Assembly: GCA_964489215.1 (NCBI GenBank)
Contig: CAZAYB010000083.1
Location: 1-11,871, forward strand
DNA: 11,871 nt
Reading direction: 5' to 3'
Source of the DNA: CAZAYB01 sp964489215
Lineage (GTDB): Bacteria; Planctomycetota; Phycisphaerae; Sedimentisphaerales; Anaerohalosphaeraceae
The notes under the pieces are model-generated. The model did no database searches. It saw nothing but the letters and a program-made list of their open reading frames with translations, and was not told the DNA's origin. The number at the start of each line of letters is the position of its first letter. The stretch's first letter is position 1. Below, piece after piece: positions 5,617-11,871 of this stretch. Both the position numbers and the translations under genes were made by a program.

Positions 5617-7044
5617 GTGAAAAATCTCGAGACGAAAAATTTTAAATCAAATGGCCTGCCCAGGGTAGGCGTCTTGTTTACTATGGCTTCTTTGTATCGT
5701 GAACATAAGCCAGATTTGCCGGACCAGTTGTTTGCAATATGGAAAAATGCCTTTGATCAGGTGCTTTCACAAGCGTCTTTTCCCTGCTCTTATTCGCCAA
5801 TTTGCACTAAACAGGAGATTGTCAAAGCGGTTATAACTATGCAAAAAAGCGGTTGTGAGGCTTTGTTTATAATTCCAATGGCTTATACTCCCAGTCAAAT
5901 CACTGCAGAAGCCCTAAAGGACGTAGACTTGCCGTTGGTTCTGGTAAGCAGTGCAACAGATTCGACTCTTGACTATCATATCGATGGCTTTGGGCTGCTG
6001 AGCAATCAGTCTATGCACGGCGTCCAGGACATTGCTAATGTTCTTTGGAGACGCGGCTTAAAATTTGATATGATTGCAGGTCACCCTGAACAAAACACAT
6101 TTAAACGGGAAATAAAAAAAACCCTTGATGTAATCAGGGCAAGCATTCTTCTGAAAAAAGGAAAGGTTGGCAGAATCGGAGGCTGGTTCGATGGAATGCT
6201 TGATTTTACTTATAAAATGAAAAACGGGCCCGGATTTAAAGTTTGTGAAATTAATCCCGAAAAACTGGTGAGTTATGCTGATAATATTTCTGAAGAAAAA
6301 ATTGAGATAAAAAGAAAACAGATAGAAGATACTTTTCAAACAGATGCAGATCTTACAATGGCTGAGCTGGATGAATCAATTAAATATTCTTTGGCACTGA
6401 AGCAGCTTTACTCTGAAGAAAATCTCTTTGCTGCGGGAATGAACTTCAAGAATGTTGTAGAAGCCGGTGCTCGAACACTGCCCTTTCTTGGAGCTTCAGC
6501 TTTGATGGGTGAAGGTTTCGGATACGCCGGTGAAGGGGATATTCTGACCGCTTCACTGTGCGGCGCATCAGCTCAGATTTTTGGACAGTCTACTTTCACA
6601 GAAATGTTTTGTCCTGATTACCAAAAGCAGCAAATTCTGTTAAGCCATATGGGTGAATGTAATTATAAAATGGCAAGAACTGACCGGCCCGTTAAGCTGA
6701 TGCCAAGGCCTTTTGATTGGGGCAACTGTCAAAGACCCGCCGTCCCGATATTCCAGTTAAAACCTGGAAACGTAACTCTGGCAAGCCTAACCGAAACACC
6801 ACAAACTGCCTCTGGTCATGATTTTCGACTCGTAGCTGCAAATGCCGAAGTTCTGGACGCCCCCGATCATCCCAATTTGAGAAATCCTCACACGCGGATA
6901 AAAGTCAACGAAAATCTTTCTGATTTCCTTGTCAATTACAGCAAAGCAGGGGGAACCCATCATCTGGTTCTCAATTATGGAAATAATATTGATGCTCTTG
7001 AAAAATTAGCGGTATTCATGAATTATGAATTTGTAGCAATTTAA
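5617..7044 (+). CDS. L-arabinose isomerase-like sugar isomerase (AraA/FucI superfamily)
   Basis: This 475-residue protein resembles the AraA/FucI aldose-ketose isomerases, which are metal-dependent (usually Mn2+). All four catalytic positions of E. coli AraA appear in matching motifs: E306 in GEGDILTASL, E329 in FTEMF, H344 in LLSHMGECN, and a histidine pair in GGTHHLVLNYG (446-455). E. coli AraA has E306, E333, H350 and H450 in EGDWKTAAL, FMEDY, SHMLEVCP and GGAHHTVF. An active isomerase is therefore likely, although overall similarity to true AraA seems limited and the protein is shorter than the usual 500. The substrate may be L-arabinose or another aldose. The start is GTG 5617, preceded by AAAGGAG (5598-5604) at a slightly long spacing of 12 bases; no better start lies nearby. 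It follows the UroD-like gene by six bases and ends in tandem stops (TAATAA). Confidence 0.82.
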   Translation: MKNLETKNFKSNGLPRVGVLFTMASLYREHKPDLPDQLFAIWKNAFDQVLSQASFPCSYSPICTKQEIVKAVITMQKSGCEALFIIPMAYTPSQITAEALKDVDLPLVLVSSATDSTLDYHIDGFGLLSNQSMHGVQDIANVLWRRGLKFDMIAGHPEQNTFKREIKKTLDVIRASILLKKGKVGRIGGWFDGMLDFTYKMKNGPGFKVCEINPEKLVSYADNISEEKIEIKRKQIEDTFQTDADLTMAELDESIKYSLALKQLYSEENLFAAGMNFKNVVEAGARTLPFLGASALMGEGFGYAGEGDILTASLCGASAQIFGQSTFTEMFCPDYQKQQILLSHMGECNYKMARTDRPVKLMPRPFDWGNCQRPAVPIFQLKPGNVTLASLTETPQTASGHDFRLVAANAEVLDAPDHPNLRNPHTRIKVNENLSDFLVNYSKAGGTHHLVLNYGNNIDALEKLAVFMNYEFVAI

Positions 7045-7062
7045 TAACTCTATGAAAAAACG

Positions 7063-9024
7063 ATGGAACAAAACCCAGAAAAAAATAACAATAGCAATCA
7101 GTCAAATCCGAGATACAAAGACCATGTGGACTACAGCAAAAGGCGTGTTAAGCTTCACCGCTGGAACGCAAGCACTGAAGCCGTCGAATCTACTGGACTT
7201 ACTGGCGATGCTCGCGGAGATGAGTCACTTTACAAGCCAAGTAACCTTGGAAAAGCCTGGTGCGATGTAAAAGAAGTATTAGCTGGCGATAACAAACCTT
7301 TTACTTTGTTCTATCAGGTGGGTTCTGCTATGATCGAAACCGGCTGGAAAGTAATCTTCTGGATGGCAGGTCAGGGTTCGCTCGGCGATACACCGCAAAG
7401 ACTTAACGAACAACTGACAGGCTATTTTGATGTTATTTCACCCCAAGGGGTAGAGATCAAGGTTGTCTCTGCCAGAATAAGAGCTTTTGATCTCGAAGCA
7501 GGCACCGAATCTGACAGTACTGCAAAAGCAGACGACTGGATCGTAGGTCCCATATCCATAGGTTTTGAGATTACCAAAGGCACTTTAACACCTGGCCAAC
7601 TGGTTAAGATACAAATCGGACATAAAACCGGCTTCAACTGGAAAAAGCTCGCAGGTAAAAAAGAATTCAAGGTCATTATCGACCCCGGAAACAGTAAGCC
7701 CCGAATGCGTCTGCCCGAACCGGTGGTAATTCGCGTTAAACCACTTGAACCCGAACGTCTTGAGGTGCTGTTGCCGATGGGAAGAAAAAAAGGGGTTAAC
7801 ACTCGTGCACTTTTTACACTTCGGGATAAATGGGACAATAGAGTGCCGGTAGATGCTCCCGTGAAACTTAAAGCCGAATCAAAGATAATTGAAAGTTTTA
7901 TTATTGATGGAAAAGGACAGGCAGACATCGGAGCCCTTAAAACCACTATGGAAGCTGTTAAGGCTGAATGCTCCTTATTTCAAAATGATTTTACATCTAA
8001 TCCTGTGATTGCCTGTGATGATTTTATTCCTCTTGTAGGGGACCTTCACTGCCATGATTTTAATAGTACCGCCGAGGGGTATACGGCCGACGTTTACATT
8101 TGGGCAAGGGATGAAAAGAAACTGGATTTTATTTCTGTACCAATACAGGTCCATCGCTGTATAGACAATGAAAAATGGACTTTGGCTAAACATTTTAACG
8201 AATATTTCCTTGATGAAGGCAAGTTTGTAACTCTTCTCGCTTTTGAATGGCAGCATTCTCATTATGGCGACAAGGTGATTCATTATCTCGGTGGGGATAT
8301 GCCTTTTTTAAAGGTCGATGATCAAAGGTATTCTGATGTTGCCGAACTCTATAAGGCACTGAGAAAAACAGACGCCCTGATCGTCAGTCATCACGTCGGA
8401 TATGAACTCGACCTTCATGTCCCCGGAACAGACTGGCAAGCTGTGGAAAATGACATCGACCGTATTGCTGAAATATGGTCAATGCATGGCAGCAGTGAAG
8501 GATATGACACAAAGGACAGGCCTTTAATTCCTCCTCGGCGACCGGAAGGGTTTATGCACGCACTGAAAAATGGGATACGTATGGGGGTTGCCGCGGGATC
8601 TGATACACATACTGCCAGGCCCGGCGGAAGTATCCAGGACGCCAGACCTTACTACGGAGGCCTTTGCGGTCTCTGGGCAAAGGACCTCACTCGAAGGGAA
8701 CTTTTCAAGGCTTTGTACGAAAGAAGAACCTGGGCATTGACAGGCGACAGGATCATTTTGGATTTTCGGGTCAACGGCTATTGCATGGGCAGTGAAGCGG
8801 AATTTGAAAAACAACGAAAAATGGAGCTTGCTGTATGGGCTCCTGAAAAAATCAGTGAAATCATGTTTCTAAGAAATGGTAAACTTATTAAAAACCAGAA
8901 AAATGCCGGTAAATATTGGTCCGGTACCTATGAAGAAAAATTTAACGAACCTGCCTTTTATAACTGCCGGGTAAAACTTAAGAACGGACACTTAGCCGTA
9001 TCTTCACCGGTTTGGATTGGATAG
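7063..9024 (+). CDS. DUF3604/PHP-superfamily metal-dependent hydrolase-like protein
   Basis: The 653-residue protein has no signal peptide, so it is probably cytoplasmic. Residues 1-310 look like beta-rich accessory domains, with an Asn/Lys-rich tail at residues 1-30. The C-terminal part is a PHP-like domain: VGDLHCHDFNS (325-335) carries the first metal ligands H329 and H331, followed by TLLAFEWQHSH (390-400), ALIVSHHVGYE (438-448), IAEIWSMHGSSEG (468-480) and GVAAGSDTH (508-516). This series matches the DUF3604 family, whose activity is unknown; PHP relatives are metal-dependent phosphoesterases. The usual TDH motif after the second strand appears here as VPIQVH (359-364), keeping only the histidine. 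The start is ATG 7063, 18 bases after the isomerase stop and in the same frame, without a clear ribosome-binding site. An ATG at 7052 in another frame opens a competing 72-codon frame that is not supported. Its position between isomerase and kinase suggests a catabolic role, perhaps hydrolysis of a sugar ester or phosphate. Confidence 0.82.
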   Translation: MEQNPEKNNNSNQSNPRYKDHVDYSKRRVKLHRWNASTEAVESTGLTGDARGDESLYKPSNLGKAWCDVKEVLAGDNKPFTLFYQVGSAMIETGWKVIFWMAGQGSLGDTPQRLNEQLTGYFDVISPQGVEIKVVSARIRAFDLEAGTESDSTAKADDWIVGPISIGFEITKGTLTPGQLVKIQIGHKTGFNWKKLAGKKEFKVIIDPGNSKPRMRLPEPVVIRVKPLEPERLEVLLPMGRKKGVNTRALFTLRDKWDNRVPVDAPVKLKAESKIIESFIIDGKGQADIGALKTTMEAVKAECSLFQNDFTSNPVIACDDFIPLVGDLHCHDFNSTAEGYTADVYIWARDEKKLDFISVPIQVHRCIDNEKWTLAKHFNEYFLDEGKFVTLLAFEWQHSHYGDKVIHYLGGDMPFLKVDDQRYSDVAELYKALRKTDALIVSHHVGYELDLHVPGTDWQAVENDIDRIAEIWSMHGSSEGYDTKDRPLIPPRRPEGFMHALKNGIRMGVAAGSDTHTARPGGSIQDARPYYGGLCGLWAKDLTRRELFKALYERRTWALTGDRIILDFRVNGYCMGSEAEFEKQRKMELAVWAPEKISEIMFLRNGKLIKNQKNAGKYWSGTYEEKFNEPAFYNCRVKLKNGHLAVSSPVWIG

Positions 9025-9029
9025 TTGAT

Positions 9030-10382
9030 ATGAGTCAAAGAATATATATTGGGTTCGACCTCGGTACAAGTGTCGTTAAAATTGGTGCGTTCACAGAGGA
9101 AGGCTTGGAACTGGGTATAACCAGGCTCAAGGCCCCTGAAATTGGAATTGATCCCGAAATTAAGGAATTTGATGGAACTGAATTTACCGAAATCGTATTC
9201 GAAGGGTTGGAGAAATTGCTAAGTTACCCCAGAATAAGAAGAGAAAATATTTCAGGTATGAGTATAGCAAGTCAGGCACAGACTTTTCTTCTTGCGGATT
9301 GTCAGGGAAACCTTTTAAGACCTGCCGTAAGCTGGCTGGATAAACGCGGGCTTGAAAATGTCGATGATGTTAATTCACTGCTCATCTCAGAGAATCTGCC
9401 CAAGGTGGAATTAATGGCCAGTGTCCTCCAGTTGATCTGGTTAAAACAAAACGAGAAAGACAAAATTAATAAAACCGGTATGTTTTTTACTCTCGGCGGA
9501 TATCTCAACTGGCTTATGACAGGACGTAATATTTCCGAAATCAGGGCTGCCCAGTCTACTGGTCTTTACTCAGAAAAAAAATCGGGTTGGATAAAAAGCC
9601 TTCTAAATAAATGCGGAATTGCTCATCAGGCCTTACCCAAAGTGATGCAGCCGGGAGAATTTGCGGGAATAATTAAGCCCAACATTGCAAAAAAGTTTGG
9701 GCTAAGTCCTGAAATCTCTTTTGCTGTTGGTGTACATGACCAGATGGCTGCCGTACTGGGGCTTGCCAACGTCTTTTCAGGATGTCTCAGTATTTCTCTT
9801 GGAACCGCAACTGCAGCAGTAATTAGCTCTGACAGAAAAATTAAACTTTCCAGCGATATATTTGAAAGGCCTCACCCCGTGCAATCGCTCCATGCAGCTT
9901 TGTCGTTTTCTAAGCAGGCTGGAGATTCGCTGCAAAGTTTCTGTCAAAGGCATCATATTTCTCTAAATAAAATAGATTTTAACGAACTGTCTCTTAATGC
10001 TGACAATTATTCAAACGACGAAAACATAAAAAAAGGCCTGATAGAGATTCTTAATAATCTTGCGATTGAAGTCAGAAAACACAAACAGCTTCTCGAAATC
10101 GCAGCCGGTCCCGTAAAATCAATTCGAATATGCGGCGGAAGGGCACAGCTTGATATACTTATACAGCTGATTGCCGACACACTGGATTTTCAAATTGAAA
10201 GGCCTGACGTAATTGAGCCCGGCTGTCTGGGAGCTGCCATACTTGCTGTCTCACAGCAGAACCCGAAGCTGTCTCTTAAACAGATTGCCATGAAAATATA
10301 CAAACCGAAAGACATTTTTTATCCCCGTCAGGAAAAAGCTTTACTCCATGCAGGGACAACCTATGCAAACAAAATTAAATAA
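9030..10382 (+). CDS. FGGY-family carbohydrate kinase
   Basis: This 450-residue cytoplasmic kinase transfers phosphate from ATP to a sugar, probably the ketose made by the upstream isomerase. The phosphate-1 motif GFDLGTS lies at 8-14, SWLDKRG at 101-107 is the substrate-side loop, and D237 in GVHDQM is the expected catalytic base. SLGTATAAV (256-264) is the phosphate-2 motif and CGGRAQ (368-373) the adenosine-binding motif. The pattern is complete, so an active enzyme is likely. It is shorter than typical xylulokinases (about 480-500) or ribulokinases (about 550), and the segment between 265 and 360 is reduced, so the substrate cannot be assigned. ATG 9030 was chosen because the first strand (RIYIGFDLG) begins directly after it; an in-frame TTG at 9012 lies inside the previous gene. 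The gap to the upstream gene is five bases and to the next gene eleven. Confidence 0.9.
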   Translation: MSQRIYIGFDLGTSVVKIGAFTEEGLELGITRLKAPEIGIDPEIKEFDGTEFTEIVFEGLEKLLSYPRIRRENISGMSIASQAQTFLLADCQGNLLRPAVSWLDKRGLENVDDVNSLLISENLPKVELMASVLQLIWLKQNEKDKINKTGMFFTLGGYLNWLMTGRNISEIRAAQSTGLYSEKKSGWIKSLLNKCGIAHQALPKVMQPGEFAGIIKPNIAKKFGLSPEISFAVGVHDQMAAVLGLANVFSGCLSISLGTATAAVISSDRKIKLSSDIFERPHPVQSLHAALSFSKQAGDSLQSFCQRHHISLNKIDFNELSLNADNYSNDENIKKGLIEILNNLAIEVRKHKQLLEIAAGPVKSIRICGGRAQLDILIQLIADTLDFQIERPDVIEPGCLGAAILAVSQQNPKLSLKQIAMKIYKPKDIFYPRQEKALLHAGTTYANKIK

Positions 10383-10393
10383 GGGATTAAAAT

Positions 10394-11871
10394 ATGAGTG
10401 AATTTAATGTTTCAGCAATGGCATTCATTGATTACATATTGTTTGCCGCGTATTTCGTAGTGCTCTGTGGGATTGGTTATTGGGCAGGAAGGAAGGAAAA
10501 AAGCAGCGCAGAGGATTATTTTCTGGCCGGAAGATCTCTCCCTTGGTACGTAGTTGGTGGTTCATATATAGCTTCGAATATCAGCAGCGAGCAGTTCATT
10601 GGAATGATCGGAGCCGCGTATATATATGGTATATGCGTTTCCCTTTCCGAATGGCGGAATATCTGGACATTGTCCCTGATGATATGGTTTTTCATACCTT
10701 TTCTTATAGCATCAAAAGCTTTTACCATCCCGGAATTTCTCGAAAGACGTTTCAATATCTGGATACGACAGCTTTTTGCCGTTATAACGATATTGACTAA
10801 CATACTCGCTTTTCTTGCAGCAGTGCTTTATGGAGGAGGACTGGCTCTTCATCTTCTCTTTGGCTGGCCTTTGTGGGTAGCTATCGTCGTTCTCGCCGTC
10901 GTGGCCGGGTCATGGGCAATATACGGCGGACTCAGAAGCGTCGCATGGACAGACTTTTTCACTGTTATAGTAATGGTGATAGGTGGTGTTCTCGTAACGG
11001 TTCTCGGATTGAAAATGCTCGGACAGGACGGCTCTATAACTGAAGGCTTTAAGGTGATGTTACAACGAAATCAGGCACAGCACGGCATCTGGGCACAAGC
11101 CGTTGCTAAGCATGCACAAACACTTGTAGGAAAAGATGTTTACAACAGGCTAAGCGTCTTTCAGCCTATCACTCATCACACTCACCCCTGGCCTTTTATA
11201 GTTTTCGGTTTTCTATCCGTTAGTATATGGTACAACGTAGTCAACCAGTTTATGATACAAAGGGTACTTGGTGCGAAAAATACCTATCATGCCCGTATGG
11301 GTATCGTGCTTGCAGGCTACCTGAAAGCACTGCTTCCGATTATAACTGTTTTGCCCGGACTTATCCTGTTTGCCCGGTTTCCGGAGGTGATACGCGATAA
11401 CTCCTGGCTCGATATACGTGCCGAAGCTAACAACGGCTTTGTAAAACTGGTTCAATTGCTGGTTCCCGCCGGTATGAGGGGGCTTATTCTCGCCGCTCTG
11501 TTCGGTGCGATTCAGTCCACTATTAATTCCGTGCTCAATTCCACATCGACTGTATTCACGCTGGATATATGGAAAAGGTGGGTAAAGCCGTCGCTCAGCA
11601 ATCGCGGCAGTGTCAGGGTAGGCATTATAAGTTCGGTTGTTATTCTTATTATATCGATCATACTCGCGATGTTCTTCGATGCGATGAAACGTAACCTTTT
11701 CGTACTGATACAGGCCTTATACGCCTTTTTCGCTCCGCCTTTTTCCGCCATTTTCCTCTGGGGTATCCTCTGGCGAAGAATTAACGGCAAAGGTGCGATC
11801 ATGGCCGTTATTGTCGGATTTTGTCTCGCTGTCGGAGTTAAAATCTGGATAAAATCCGGCGCTTCATATCC
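10394..11871 (+). CDS. Sodium:solute symporter (SSS/SLC5 family), sugar-transporter type, 3' end outside window
   Basis: The frame opens at ATG 10394, preceded by AAGGGA (10381-10386), and stays open for 492 residues to the window edge. The signature AEDYFLAGRSLPWYVVGGSY and the following SNISSEQFIGMIG are hallmarks of SSS transporters of the SGLT-like branch. GAIQSTINSVLNSTSTVFTL (371-390) is the TM8 sodium-site region with the serine/asparagine pattern intact, in contrast to the first symporter. Repeated hydrophobic segments mark an inner-membrane protein of probably 13-14 helices; a loop at about residues 211-268 is hydrophilic. It closes the visible operon, eleven bases after the kinase, and is the most likely importer of the sugar processed by this isomerase and kinase. 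Sugar specificity is inferred from context and from resemblance to Na+/glucose-type family members. I read through the first 700 bases or so codon by codon and saw no frameshift. Confidence 0.9.
   Translation, partial: MSEFNVSAMAFIDYILFAAYFVVLCGIGYWAGRKEKSSAEDYFLAGRSLPWYVVGGSYIASNISSEQFIGMIGAAYIYGICVSLSEWRNIWTLSLMIWFFIPFLIASKAFTIPEFLERRFNIWIRQLFAVITILTNILAFLAAVLYGGGLALHLLFGWPLWVAIVVLAVVAGSWAIYGGLRSVAWTDFFTVIVMVIGGVLVTVLGLKMLGQDGSITEGFKVMLQRNQAQHGIWAQAVAKHAQTLVGKDVYNRLSVFQPITHHTHPWPFIVFGFLSVSIWYNVVNQFMIQRVLGAKNTYHARMGIVLAGYLKALLPIITVLPGLILFARFPEVIRDNSWLDIRAEANNGFVKLVQLLVPAGMRGLILAALFGAIQSTINSVLNSTSTVFTLDIWKRWVKPSLSNRGSVRVGIISSVVILIISIILAMFFDAMKRNLFVLIQALYAFFAPPFSAIFLWGILWRRINGKGAIMAVIVGFCLAVGVKIWIKSGASY

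Noticed and set aside
7052..7270. 72-codon frame starting just before the PHP gene
   Set aside because: It overlaps the strongly supported PHP gene in another frame and has no recognisable motif.
7422..7946. Long open frame on the - strand (174 codons)
   Set aside because: It is antisense to the PHP gene's N-terminal half, is Ser/Pro-rich low-information sequence, and shows no motif or ribosome-binding site.
9012..9029. TTG start for the FGGY kinase overlapping the PHP gene
   Set aside because: ATG 9030 places the first beta strand at the normal distance; the TTG adds six residues with no family support.
5617..10382. Assigning araA and araB to the isomerase and kinase
   Set aside because: The isomerase is divergent, the kinase is about 100 residues shorter than typical ribulokinases, and no araD is visible, so the substrate is not secure.
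10480..10800. 106-codon frame on the + strand near the right edge
   Set aside because: It is an out-of-frame shadow of the second SSS symporter, whose frame is continuous from 10394.

Overview
The window looks like part of the chromosome of an anaerobic, moderately low-GC bacterium. The left edge carries a MinD-type iron-sulfur ATPase and a NifX-like protein, a pairing common in anaerobes. The rest is a carbohydrate-utilisation locus of a style often seen in the PVC superphylum (Planctomycetota/Phycisphaerae, Lentisphaerota, Kiritimatiellota): SSS-family Na+ symporters, a XylR-type regulator, a uroporphyrinogen-decarboxylase-like protein, a DUF3604/PHP protein and a short FGGY kinase. The taxonomic placement is inferred from gene content and is not secure.

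Layout. All nine genes are on the + strand. (1) 2-517 is the C-terminal part of a MinD/NifH-fold ATPase, followed at 555-893 by a small NifX-type protein; a long hairpin with a T tract at 925-976 probably ends this unit. (2) 1096-3045 encodes a long SSS-family symporter behind a sigma70-like promoter (989-1017). (3) After a 208-base spacer rich in candidate operators, 3254-4471 encodes a XylR-type regulator (sugar-binding domain plus AraC helix-turn-helix). (4) The regulator's stop overlaps the start of a tightly packed run: UroD-like protein (4468-5610), AraA-like sugar isomerase (5617-7044), DUF3604/PHP-like protein (7063-9024), FGGY sugar kinase (9030-10382), and a second SSS symporter (10394 to beyond the right edge). 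Gaps inside this run are between -4 and +18 bases, so one transcript is likely.

How the genes may work together. A symporter imports a sugar, the isomerase makes the ketose, the kinase phosphorylates it, and the XylR-type protein senses the sugar and switches the set on. No aldolase or 4-epimerase is visible, so the pathway is incomplete here; the missing step may lie beyond the right edge. The UroD-like and PHP-like proteins have no place in a textbook pentose pathway, and they are the most interesting part: their position inside the operon suggests they act on the sugar, a modified form of it, or a by-product. The substrate cannot be read from the sequence.

I found no tRNA, rRNA, CRISPR array, insertion sequence or recombination site. 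No gene-free stretch exceeds about 210 bases.
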